The notes beneath the pieces are model-generated. The model worked only from the letters and a program-made list of their open reading frames with translations. It had not been told where the DNA came from and did not search any database. 7,011 nucleotides of DNA from Planctomycetaceae bacterium (lineage in GTDB: Bacteria; Planctomycetota; Planctomycetia; Pirellulales; Thermoguttaceae): contig JAISBG010000773.1 in the NCBI GenBank assembly GCA_031266315.1, forward strand, positions 1 to 7,011. The letters are read 5' to 3'. The first letter of the stretch is position 1; each line of letters begins with the position of its first letter. The position numbers were made by a program, and so were the translations under genes. Shown in pieces: positions 1 through 6,816 of the stretch.

Positions 1-1
1 C

Positions 2-2818
2 GTCGGACAATTACGCGACCGCGCCAGGCAACTTGAAACCGCCTACACCGAATATCTGCCGCTTACCGAAAATCAATGGAAATTCCTTTCCAATGCGGAA
101 CGAACAAAATGGCAACGTGTTGCGGACAATTCAGCAAAATGGCACACGATAAACAACACGGCAAATAATACGGTAAATAATACCGCGAACAATACGGCGG
201 AATTGTACGAAATTGTTCTTGAAATGGAGGATGTTGTTGAAAGTCGTCCGAAACTTTCCGAAGCGGTTGCTCCTTACCGGACTCCGGAAACGCCGCCGGT
301 TAAAGATCGAACTGTTGACGAAACGCAAAAACTTCTTGAAACGGAATGGCTCTTTCAGTGTAATGGAAAACCAACTCTTGAACGTTCGTTGCAGGAAATC
401 GGTTGGGCAAGAAATCTTGCGGCAAGAATTTTGAAACAATATCCGAACACCAACCTGAACGACGAATTAAAACAACTCGATAACCTCGAACAACAAACGA
501 AATTGTCGTCGTGGGAAAATAAGGGCTTGTATTTTGCGGTTCGGGCGGTTAAGCGAAAGATTACGTTCAAAAATCCGGTTCTTGATTTTGATTCCCTCGT
601 TTACGTTGACGGACCAACTCCCGCCGGCAGTGAATGGAAACACGAAACACGTCATCGGCTCGGTTATATGGCGGTTCCGGGCGGACGGTTGATGACGCTC
701 AAAGGTCTTCATCCGGGCGGACATCAAACTAAGTTAATGCCGCAAGAACCGTTGCACGGTTCGTTTTGGCGTCCCGACCTTTCTTACGACGGGAAACGCG
801 TTCTCATCGGTTTCAAACCGCATAACGAAAAGAACTTTCACATTTACGAAATCAATATCGACGGTTCCGGTGAACAACAGTTGACCGCTGGAATTTTCGA
901 TGATTTCGATCCGGTTTATATGCCTGACGGGAAAAATATCATGTTCCTGACCACTCGCGGACATATTTATGTTCGTTGTATGCCGCCGACCAACGCTTTT
1001 GTTTTGGCAAGAATGAATCCTACGGTCAATAAACCAAGAATGTTGCCGGTAAATTCAACGGCAACCAATAATTTGGAATTGGAATATGAGAAAAACTTGT
1101 ACATTATTTCCCGCAACGGCGAACCGGAATATACTCCGTCGGTTCTCAGCGACGGGCGTGTTATTTACACTCGTTGGGAATACACCGACAAACCGCTTTG
1201 GCGGGCGCAAAGTCTTTGGACAATGAATGCCGACGGAACACAAGTTCAAACGTTTTGGGGAAATCAATCGGTGTGGCCCGATTTGCTGAAAGATGCCCGA
1301 TCTATTCCGGGAAGTGAACGAATTATGTTCACCGGTTCCGCTCATCATAATTGGTTTAGCGGGAGTGTTGGAATTATTGATCCGGGAAAAGGTTTTAACT
1401 TTCCTGACGGTCTCACAAAGGTGACGCAGGAAATTGTGTGGCCCGAAAGCGGAAACGGTCCCATTGACCCCAAAGAATCGGAAAACTATCACACGGCAGG
1501 AAATTACGGAGCATATTATTCGCCGTACCCGCTGAGTGAAAAGGATTTTTTGGTTTCCGCGCAACGAGTGGAAACGGGAACCGACGGGAAACGCCGTGAG
1601 GGGAAATTTGTTCTTTTATTGATGGACACCGACGGCAACCGTGAATTGGTGTTCGAGGGCGACCACCACATTTTCGACGCCCAACCAATTCGTCCACGCT
1701 CCGTACCGCCGATTTCCGCTGACCGCGTGGATTGGACGACATGGAACGAACGCCATCAACCGAAAACCGGAGTCATTTACAGTAACAATGTTTACGAAAA
1801 CGCCCCTGAAGAACTTCGCGGCAAAGCAAAATATCTCCGCATTTGGTCGATTGAACATAAAACATACACTTATTGGTACAAACGAAATTACGTTTCTTCA
1901 GGACCGGAGATTTCGGCGAACCAATCGGAAGGCATTAAGAAAATTATTGGTACTGTTCCGATTGAGGAGGACGGTAGCGTGAGTTTCAATGCCCCGTCGG
2001 GAGTTGCGCTTCATTTCCAGTTGCTCGACGAAAATCAATTGGCTCTTCAAACGATGAAAAGTTTTACCGGAGTTTTACCCGGCGAAACTCGCGGTTGTCT
2101 TGGCTGCCATGAATCGCATGTCCGAACTCCCGTAACAGTGGGAACCGGCAAAGCGTTGAAACGTTCTCCATCGGAAATTACACCGGTTTCGTGGGAAGAT
2201 ATTACCGTAAGTTACGAACGGTATGTTCAACCGGTGTTGAATCAATATTGCGGCGAATGTCATCAAAATCCGGAACATCAAGCGTTCAAAAAATTCAACG
2301 CCACACTTCGCCCCGGTTTTCTCGGTTTCAAGGAGCCTTACATGACCTTGATGGGCAGTCCGACATGGGGAGCACCGTACAAACAACGGCAAGGCGAAAA
2401 AGATTCCGGTGCATTCGGTTGGGCGGACACGATTCTTGTCGAATCGTACAGCACCCTCGACCCCGCCGCTTACCGAACTTATCCGCCGATGACCAAACTT
2501 TCCTACAAAAGCCGGTTAATTCAGCGAATGATGAACGGACAACACAACAATGTCAAAGTTACCGGCAACGATTTATTGCGGGTGATTTTGTGGGTTGACG
2601 CGATGGGACCTTATTACGGAGCGGAAGAAGTTCGTTGCATGGAAGACCCGATTTTTCAGGGAAAAGATTGGATTTCGCAACAACCGCGAATTATGACCGC
2701 GCCAATTGTTCAACGTCCAGGTCCTTTCGACCCATTCTTCACCGATTCCGCCTACGACCCGCCAAGCCCGGAAAAATACAACGCCCTACCAGTTGGTGTA
2801 ACACGATCAGGAAAATAA
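2..2818 (+). CDS. HzsA-like di-heme c-type cytochrome with TolB/PD40 beta-propeller (5' end outside window)
   Basis: This is probably a secreted or periplasmic redox protein; its substrate is unknown. The frame is open from the first in-window codon at 2 to the TAA at 2816-2818 (938 residues seen), with no stop and no convincing start, so the N-terminus and any signal peptide lie upstream. In order it shows a helical N-terminal region (about residues 1-190), propeller-like blades with PD40-type motifs (RPDLSYDGKRVLI near residue 257, FDDFDPVYMPDGKNIMF near 300, YTPSVLSDGRVIYTRW near 378), then a domain ending in the heme motif CLGCH (nt 2096-2110, residues 699-703), and a C-terminal domain with a second heme motif CGECH (nt 2249-2263, residues 750-754). 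This order matches the hydrazine synthase alpha subunit: propeller, middle heme domain, C-terminal heme domain. Many non-anammox planctomycetes carry such paralogues, and no hydrazine synthase beta/gamma genes are visible here, so hydrazine synthesis is not inferred. The fold and heme calls are firm; the function is open. Confidence 0.85.
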   Translation, partial: VGQLRDRARQLETAYTEYLPLTENQWKFLSNAERTKWQRVADNSAKWHTINNTANNTVNNTANNTAELYEIVLEMEDVVESRPKLSEAVAPYRTPETPPVKDRTVDETQKLLETEWLFQCNGKPTLERSLQEIGWARNLAARILKQYPNTNLNDELKQLDNLEQQTKLSSWENKGLYFAVRAVKRKITFKNPVLDFDSLVYVDGPTPAGSEWKHETRHRLGYMAVPGGRLMTLKGLHPGGHQTKLMPQEPLHGSFWRPDLSYDGKRVLIGFKPHNEKNFHIYEINIDGSGEQQLTAGIFDDFDPVYMPDGKNIMFLTTRGHIYVRCMPPTNAFVLARMNPTVNKPRMLPVNSTATNNLELEYEKNLYIISRNGEPEYTPSVLSDGRVIYTRWEYTDKPLWRAQSLWTMNADGTQVQTFWGNQSVWPDLLKDARSIPGSERIMFTGSAHHNWFSGSVGIIDPGKGFNFPDGLTKVTQEIVWPESGNGPIDPKESENYHTAGNYGAYYSPYPLSEKDFLVSAQRVETGTDGKRREGKFVLLLMDTDGNRELVFEGDHHIFDAQPIRPRSVPPISADRVDWTTWNERHQPKTGVIYSNNVYENAPEELRGKAKYLRIWSIEHKTYTYWYKRNYVSSGPEISANQSEGIKKIIGTVPIEEDGSVSFNAPSGVALHFQLLDENQLALQTMKSFTGVLPGETRGCLGCHESHVRTPVTVGTGKALKRSPSEITPVSWEDITVSYERYVQPVLNQYCGECHQNPEHQAFKKFNATLRPGFLGFKEPYMTLMGSPTWGAPYKQRQGEKDSGAFGWADTILVESYSTLDPAAYRTYPPMTKLSYKSRLIQRMMNGQHNNVKVTGNDLLRVILWVDAMGPYYGAEEVRCMEDPIFQGKDWISQQPRIMTAPIVQRPGPFDPFFTDSAYDPPSPEKYNALPVGVTRSGK
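152..199 (+). repeat. 12-bp in-frame repeat, four units, encoding NNTA/NNTV
   Basis: Four consecutive 12-base units inside the cytochrome gene encode NNTA-NNTV-NNTA-NNTA (in-window residues 51-66). Units differ at third positions (aac/aat, acg/acc) while the Asn-Asn-Thr pattern is held. It probably forms a flexible polar linker between the N-terminal helix and the next helical segment, and may vary in copy number between strains. Confidence 0.8.
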
Positions 2819-2849
2819 TTCCCAACGTTACGGCAGGCAATACCATTAA

Positions 2850-2919
2850 CCGTCGTTAATCTGATTCACTGTCGGCGAGTACGCCGACACAACCTTTCAG
2901 CGAAAGGTTGCCCACCTGA
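2850..2919. repeat. 70-bp two-hairpin intergenic repeat, copy 1
   Basis: This copy lies in the convergent gap between the cytochrome gene (stop at 2818) and the NIPSNAP gene (stop at 2966). It contains a 7-bp stem with an AGTA loop (2871-2888, GTCGGCG/CGCCGAC) and, one base later, a perfect 9-bp stem with an AGC loop (2890-2910, CAACCTTTC/GAAAGGTTG), followed by CCCACCTGA. A second copy at 6838-6907 matches in 64 of 70 positions. Four of the six differences form two compensatory base-pair changes in the second stem. Its place between convergent genes would suit a bidirectional transcription end or RNA-stabilising element, but no T-run follows the stems, so a classical intrinsic terminator is not claimed. 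Confidence 0.88.
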
Positions 2920-2965
2920 TAATTGTCCTATCTGTTTGTAGAAAATTGCTAAAAATCTTTTTCGA

Positions 2966-3769
2966 TTAAAGTTGCGAACCGGGCGACGGTTTCAGGAGAA
3001 CACGGATAATTTCTGTTGCGGTATCCGAATAAGCGGGATTGTTTTTGATTTCCTGCCATTTGGGATGAGCAACAAAATCTTTCCACGCTTTTTCATGTTG
3101 TTCCGCGTTTTCACCGGCAACCATATAAGTTAGATTGGGGAGCATTTTGCCCGACAAGGCTTCGCCGAAAAAAATCGGGCGGATACCAAGTTCACGGAAA
3201 AGTGCCATCTCGCCGCCATGATTAAACATGTGAATCTTCGCCGCATTACGCTCAATATTGAAACTCCGGTAAATCCTCGCCTGAAATATCCGGTCAACAC
3301 CAAGATCAGGGGTTTCAATCTTTGGGCAATGTTCAAAACATTTAAGCAGCGAACTCTCACAACCGTCATAAACAGGGTCTTTAGAATTTGTTGTGAAAAA
3401 AGCCGCCGCATTTTTCCGATACGTCGGGTCGGCAAGTAATTTGTCCGTCAAATTCAAATAGGAATCAATCGTTTTGTGGGGAATAACAACGAACACGTTG
3501 TTTTCAAATTTCGTTTCCGTACCAATCGGCACGAAAACTCCAACCGGTTTGATTCCCTGAGCATTGAGTGCCGGAATCAATGCTTTGTCAAGTGTTTCGA
3601 CCAGTAACGCTTTTTTGGATTCGTTCCTGACAGAATAGGTACGAAATTCAATAAATTCACGTTGACCGGCAGAATCCGCGTCGGCGGCAACAATCTGAGT
3701 TGTTGCTGAAAGTGCCGCAACAGATAATCCTATTCCGCCAGCCGATGTTAAAAAATCACGTCTTTTCAT
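2966..3769 (-). CDS. Tat-exported NIPSNAP-family protein
   Basis: This 267-residue protein begins MKRRDFLTSAGG, a twin-arginine export signal (RRDFL at residues 3-7) followed by a small-residue hydrophobic stretch. Cleavage is likely near A28-A29 (QIVAADADSA), so the mature protein should act outside the cytoplasm, already folded on export. The body shows two related halves typical of planctomycete NIPSNAP proteins: the first opens with EFIEFRTYSVRNESKK (residues 38-53) and includes IPALNAQGIKPVGVF; the second opens with RIFQARIYRSF (160-170) and includes PIFFGEALSGKMLPNLTYM (198-216) and the C-terminal LLKPSPGSQL. NIPSNAP is a ferredoxin-like alpha/beta barrel fold whose bacterial role is poorly defined. 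The start is well supported: AGGAGG lies 5 bases upstream. The upstream gap of about 160 bp suggests its own promoter, but no convincing -35/-10 pair was found. The family call is from memory of conserved motifs. Confidence 0.88.
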   Translation of the reverse strand: MKRRDFLTSAGGIGLSVAALSATTQIVAADADSAGQREFIEFRTYSVRNESKKALLVETLDKALIPALNAQGIKPVGVFVPIGTETKFENNVFVVIPHKTIDSYLNLTDKLLADPTYRKNAAAFFTTNSKDPVYDGCESSLLKCFEHCPKIETPDLGVDRIFQARIYRSFNIERNAAKIHMFNHGGEMALFRELGIRPIFFGEALSGKMLPNLTYMVAGENAEQHEKAWKDFVAHPKWQEIKNNPAYSDTATEIIRVLLKPSPGSQL

Positions 3770-3774
3770 TGTTG

Positions 3775-3780
3775 CCTCCT
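3775..3780 (-). promoter_or_regulatory. Ribosome binding site of the NIPSNAP gene
   Basis: On the minus strand a full AGGAGG is followed by CAACA and the ATG at 3769-3767. It fixes the start codon, and so the Tat signal, of the downstream gene. The neighbouring metallopeptidase and pseudopilin genes have no comparable site. Confidence 0.85.
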
Positions 3781-3930
3781 AATTAAAGTTGAGAATAAAA
3801 GGAAATCACGAAATATTCTTGAAAGTTAATCATACAAAGGATGTCGTAAATAGCGATACCCTTTTCATTTCAAAATTCTTAAAATGGGCATTATCCCGTT
3901 AAAACCGATACAGTAAAATACCAAAGTTTC

Positions 3931-4362
3931 TTAACCGGTTTCTGTTAAAAAATGCGGGTTCATTTTTCCCCTGCGAATTAGTTCTAATGTTTCTGAATCA
4001 TCAATTATTATTGGTCGATTAGGAAATGTATTATATTTATCAGGGTCGATCAATAATTTACCAACAACAGCATTGGGATATTTTTGCTTAATCGCTTTCT
4101 GAAGTTCTACCAATAAATCGTAAAACGAACCATCTTTGGGAAACATACTTTTTTGTTTCTGACGGGTAAAATCATTAAAATCACTACGTAATGGTCTAAC
4201 AACTTCTGATTGTTCTTTACTTAATGAATGAATATTAAAACCATCCCATTGTTCAAAATCATCTGCTTTAAGCATATAATCCATTGAAACACCTTTATAC
4301 GTAGTTGTAAAAAGTAGAATCGGATAATCCTTTTTAGGGTCATTACCAAAAAAATCAATCAT
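3931..4362 (-). CDS. Unknown 143-residue protein, translationally coupled to the metallopeptidase gene
   Basis: I do not recognise this protein. It has 143 residues, no signal peptide, membrane segment or cysteine, and looks like a small soluble alpha/beta protein. It opens with a hydrophobic strand (YPILLFTTTY, residues 13-22), has a charged central region (residues 46-75), a probable helix (SFYDLLVELQKAIKQKYP, 79-96) and a strand-like segment (AVVGKLLIDPDKY, 98-110). Its ATG overlaps the TGA of the upstream metallopeptidase gene in an ATGA junction, with GGAGG 7 bases before the ATG inside that gene, so the two are co-translated. The pair is clearly AT-richer than the flanking genes. A small gene overlapping the end of a putative enzyme could be an immunity or accessory protein, or a second phage-derived structural gene; nothing in its sequence decides between these. 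Confidence 0.78.
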   Translation of the reverse strand: MIDFFGNDPKKDYPILLFTTTYKGVSMDYMLKADDFEQWDGFNIHSLSKEQSEVVRPLRSDFNDFTRQKQKSMFPKDGSFYDLLVELQKAIKQKYPNAVVGKLLIDPDKYNTFPNRPIIIDDSETLELIRRGKMNPHFLTETG

Positions 4363-5252
4363 CGTAATACCTCCATAATCGCCTCAAAATAATCTTGATA
4401 TTCATCAAGCATTGACGCAGGATTTTTTAATAATTGTTCAAAAAACACACTTAATAATTCTGTGGGTCGCGTCTTTCTAAATTTCTCTATTTCAGCATTT
4501 ATTTCTTCTTGTGTCAATTTTCCTTTCGATATTAAATCTCTTCTTTTTTCTTCAACATAATCTCGTGTACAATATTCCAAAGGAAGTTTCATTTTCGATT
4601 TTCTGTACAATTCAACATAAGCACCGGGTGAAACATTCTTTTTCGAAATTGGTAAGGGCAGACCTTCTGTAATCTTATCATATAATGCAACAATCTTTGA
4701 TTTAATTTCCGGTGTCTCTTCCAACCAATGTGCCATCTCGTGGAAAGCAGTTGGAAAAATCTCAAAATTCGGGTCATAATTAGGTTCACGTGTCCCTAAG
4801 TGAATTTCATTATCTTTTATGTTATAAAATGAACGACCTACAATTTCTTCAACAGTAAAAACCGGATGTTTGGGTTTGTGCGGTAAATTTTCTATAACTT
4901 GTGCCATCAAGGTTGCGGCTTCCTTGACATCTTTTTGACTTGTTTTAACTCCGTGTTTAATATTATCAAAAGCACTAACTAATTGTTTCGCAACTTCACT
5001 ATTGGGATTTTTTTTCTGGAAAAGATTATCAATACATTCTTTTCCAAATTGCCAGTTGGCTTTTTCAATTTTGTGATATTCTTGAGATGAAAAACTGTTT
5101 TTATACTTCTCTTTTATTTTGGAAACAATTTCATCATGTTTTTGCTTTGCACTTTGAAACCAATCAGAATCCCGTAATTGTTCCGCTGAATTTTGAAGCA
5201 TCGTATCTTTGAAAACTTTCCGGTTGCTTTTCAAAATATTCTTTTTTGACAA
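4359..5252 (-). CDS. HExxH zinc metallopeptidase-like protein resembling phage virion-associated peptidases
   Basis: The protein is 297 residues if the TTG at 5252 is used; the first ATG is residue 18 (5201). Neither has a clear ribosome site, and a TAA five codons upstream bounds the frame, so the start is uncertain. Residues 30-120 are charged and helical. The C-terminal half carries FHEMAHWLEE with the zinc motif HExxH at residues 171-175 (nt 4742-4728), preceded by NEIHLGTRE and followed by PTELLSVFFEQLLKNP (263-278), whose Glu265 is a likely third zinc ligand, then DYFEAIMEVL. This HExxH plus TE(L/I)(L/V)S...NP...YF pattern resembles metallopeptidase domains I remember at the ends of phage head or virion proteins. 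No signal peptide is visible, so a cytoplasmic or virion location is inferred. It could be a remnant of a larger phage or polymorphic-toxin protein. Base composition is AT-rich compared with neighbours: single-line hand counts give 15 G/C of 60 at 4501-4560, against 28 of 60 at 3061-3120 and 37 of 60 at 1681-1740. Confidence 0.78.
   Translation of the reverse strand: MSKKNILKSNRKVFKDTMLQNSAEQLRDSDWFQSAKQKHDEIVSKIKEKYKNSFSSQEYHKIEKANWQFGKECIDNLFQKKNPNSEVAKQLVSAFDNIKHGVKTSQKDVKEAATLMAQVIENLPHKPKHPVFTVEEIVGRSFYNIKDNEIHLGTREPNYDPNFEIFPTAFHEMAHWLEETPEIKSKIVALYDKITEGLPLPISKKNVSPGAYVELYRKSKMKLPLEYCTRDYVEEKRRDLISKGKLTQEEINAEIEKFRKTRPTELLSVFFEQLLKNPASMLDEYQDYFEAIMEVLR
4370..4374 (-). promoter_or_regulatory. 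Internal ribosome binding site of the 143-residue gene
   Basis: GGAGG on the minus strand lies in the last codons of the metallopeptidase gene, 7 bases before the ATG at 4362. With the ATGA stop/start overlap it supports coupled translation of the two genes. Confidence 0.75.
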
Positions 5253-5327
5253 GATATATATGATTTACCGGATTTATTTGTTATTTGATTTTTATCCTGT
5301 AAATTCAATAAACCCTGTCAAAAAAGA
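5240..5327. repeat. Perfect 12-bp inverted repeat around the gap before the metallopeptidase gene
   Basis: TCTTTTTTGACA at 5240-5251 and its exact reverse complement TGTCAAAAAAGA at 5316-5327 enclose 64 bases. The arms sit in the 84-bp gap between the pseudopilin stop (5337) and the candidate TTG start at 5252-5250, and the inner arm overlaps that start. On a minus-strand transcript the arms could pair and cover the start, or they could mark an insertion boundary. The A/T-run content makes a chance match possible. Confidence 0.6.
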
Positions 5328-5336
5328 GGGAATGTT

Positions 5337-6533
5337 TTACATTGTTGGGTTTGTCATTGGGTTTGGGTTTGGCATGGTGTTTGGCATCATTGGTTGTGCC
5401 ATTGGGTCATTCATGGGATTGGGGTTGGCAGTTCCTCCCATTGGGTTAACCATTCCCGGCGGGTTGGAAATTCCACCGGGAGACATCATTGGGTTCATGG
5501 GTTGATTCATTTGTGGATTCATGGGTTGATTCATCATTCCCATTCCCGTTGAGTCCATCGGATTGCTCATGGGGTTGGACATTGGGTTGCCCATCATATC
5601 GACGGGGTTTGTTCCCATTGTTCCCATTCCGTTTTGGAATTGTAATTGATGTTGGGCGAAACGTTGTTGGGCTTCGTTGGCATCGTAATTGAGAATATCG
5701 TCTTCATTACCGTCACGTCCGTCCGGTCCGGCTGACCAGATTGCCGGTTTGACCTCACCGGTTTTGTTAAGACCGTAATACTGCAAACTGTTGTCATAAC
5801 GATAGGGGTGTCCCCAAGGATCAAGCAACGATTTTTCCGAATCAAGATATGGACTTGGACGTTTGCGTTGTTGAGCATAGATTTGCGGGTTATGAAACGG
5901 TTGATTCCAAGTGTTTGCGAATGTTCCGCCCATGGGGTTCATGGGGTCGGCGGTTGCCATTGCTCCGCCCATTGGGTCTAACGGGTTTGCTGCTCCTCCC
6001 ATTGGGTTGGCAACATTTCCCGTCATTGGGTTTGCCATTCCCGTTCCTCCCATATTCATACCGGTTGGGTCCATCATCATTGGGTTCGGAGCCGTATTGG
6101 GCATTCCCATTGCCCCCGTTGACCCGATAGGAGTTCCGGCTGGGTTGCCGAATGTCGTCGCACCTCCAACCGTCATCGCATTGCCGGCAAACGCGGCATT
6201 GGGGTCCATACCGGCAGGATTCATACCGGACGGTTGTTGGGCAAAATTGGGAGAAGTCATTGCGAGCGTTTGATTGTCGGGAAAATAAATCAACGCCCAA
6301 AGACCTTGTTCTGTTGTGGGATAGCCGCGGTTTTCGGTGGCGTAGAGTTCGAGATTCCCTTCGAGTTGACCGATTTGAATTTCGGCTTGTTTGATGAGCG
6401 ATTTTGTCCGCGATTTGAACAACGTCGGAAGCACAATAGCAAACAACGCCATCACAATTGCCAACACAATCAAAAGTTCCATAAGTGTAAAACCTTGCCG
6501 ACGAAATAGTGTCATTTTGTTCATAGGAATCAT
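5337..6533 (-). CDS. GspG-like major pseudopilin with methionine-rich insertion and tail
   Basis: This is a type II secretion-type pseudopilin of 398 residues; typical GspG is about 140-150. It starts MIPMNKMTLFRRQG, with the prepilin peptidase site between G14 and F15 (GFTLMELLIVLAIV), Glu at position +5 and one hydrophobic N-terminal helix for membrane insertion and fibre packing. GspG features follow: IGQLEGNLELYATENRGYPTT (residues 54-74) and GLWAL (77-81). The fold is then broken by a low-complexity stretch (about 88-222) rich in Met, Asn, Pro and Gly, with NPMGG-type repeats. It resumes with SLLDPWGHPYRYD (235-247) and SAGPDGRDGNEDDI (267-280), the usual calcium-loop aspartate region. 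A second Met-rich tail (301-398) ends the protein. By hand count Met is 18 of 120 residues at 91-210 and 24 of 98 at 301-398. No other secretion genes are in view, so it is a stand-alone pseudopilin here. M1, M4 or M7 could be the start, and no strong ribosome site separates them. Confidence 0.88.
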   Translation of the reverse strand: MIPMNKMTLFRRQGFTLMELLIVLAIVMALFAIVLPTLFKSRTKSLIKQAEIQIGQLEGNLELYATENRGYPTTEQGLWALIYFPDNQTLAMTSPNFAQQPSGMNPAGMDPNAAFAGNAMTVGGATTFGNPAGTPIGSTGAMGMPNTAPNPMMMDPTGMNMGGTGMANPMTGNVANPMGGAANPLDPMGGAMATADPMNPMGGTFANTWNQPFHNPQIYAQQRKRPSPYLDSEKSLLDPWGHPYRYDNSLQYYGLNKTGEVKPAIWSAGPDGRDGNEDDILNYDANEAQQRFAQHQLQFQNGMGTMGTNPVDMMGNPMSNPMSNPMDSTGMGMMNQPMNPQMNQPMNPMMSPGGISNPPGMVNPMGGTANPNPMNDPMAQPMMPNTMPNPNPMTNPTM

Positions 6534-6602
6534 TTTTTTTCTGAAAAAAAGGAATGGAAACAGTTACCGAAAACGGCAACAACATTTTGTTTGGAAGTGA
6601 AG

Positions 6603-6611
6603 ATTATAACA
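6603..6611 (-). promoter_or_regulatory. Extended -10 promoter candidate for the pseudopilin gene
   Basis: On the minus strand the sequence reads TGTTATAAT: a consensus TATAAT (6608-6603) directly preceded by the TGn of an extended -10 element. It lies about 70 bases before the ATG at 6533, giving a plausible leader. No good -35 hexamer sits 16-18 bases upstream, which is acceptable for an extended -10 promoter, but the region is AT-rich and chance matches are likely. Confidence 0.45.
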
Positions 6612-6692
6612 CAGACAAATCAAAAATAATAGACGAATCTCAAAATAACTCGTGTTTTTTTGGCGGAATTGTTTTTTAGTGCGAAAACTGCC

Positions 6693-6802
6693 CGTTAATG
6701 GTAGGCAATCCGTTCGCTAATGGTGGGCAATTCGTTCGCTAATGGTGGGCAATTCGTTCGTTAATGGTGGGCAATTCGTTCGTTAATGGTGGGCGATCCG
6801 CC
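6693..6802. repeat. Tandem array of five 22-bp units
   Basis: Units begin at 6693, 6715, 6737, 6759 and 6781 and are exactly 22 bases long. All keep the core TAATGGT(A/G)GGC, with small changes (CGTT/CGCT at the start, CAATTC/CAATCC/CGATCC near the end). The two outer units are the most diverged. The minus strand of the three central units reads TTGCCCACC, the same string that ends the second hairpin of the 70-bp element at 2850-2919. There are no spacers and no clear internal dyad. The array lies about 85-200 bases upstream of the pseudopilin -10 candidate and could be a binding-site array, since 22 bp is about two helical turns, or simply amplified repeat debris. Confidence 0.92.
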
Positions 6803-6816
6803 CGCTGGGCGGTCGC
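6788..6816 (-). repeat. Third, inverted copy of the AGC-loop hairpin
   Basis: Read on the minus strand this is GCGA-CCGCCC-AGC-GGGCGG-A-TCGC followed by CCCACC. It forms a 10-bp stem with one bulged base and an AGC loop (6793-6816), with CCACC at 6792-6788. It matches the second hairpin of the 70-bp element in outer stem, loop and tail. The inner four base pairs are G/C pairs where the copy at 6838-6907 has T-A pairs, so pairing is kept while sequence changes. It overlaps the last 22-bp unit. Confidence 0.75.

Noticed and set aside
203..2818. TTG at 203 as the start of the cytochrome gene
   Set aside because: The same frame is open back to the first in-window codon at 2, the upstream residues continue a plausible helical region, and no ribosome site precedes the TTG.
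2..2818. True hydrazine synthase (anammox) gene
   Set aside because: No beta/gamma subunit genes are seen, the expected heme Tyr position is Val, and HzsA-like paralogues are widespread in non-anammox planctomycetes.
3880..3900. Intrinsic terminator after the 143-residue gene (GGG-ATAATG-CCC followed by ATTTT on the minus strand)
   Set aside because: The stem is only three base pairs and the T-run is short, too weak to call.
5316..5321. Exact TTGACA on the minus strand as a -35 box for the metallopeptidase gene
   Set aside because: No acceptable -10 hexamer lies 15-19 bases downstream, and the string is part of the 12-bp inverted repeat.
5911..6273. Plus-strand open frame rich in Pro, Ile and Gly opposite the pseudopilin gene
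   Set aside because: It is the antisense shadow of the Met/Asn/Pro repeats; it has no ribosome site and no recognisable domain, while the opposite strand has clear GspG motifs.
6653..6676. T-runs as a terminator
   Set aside because: No stable stem precedes either T-run, and no plus-strand gene ends there.
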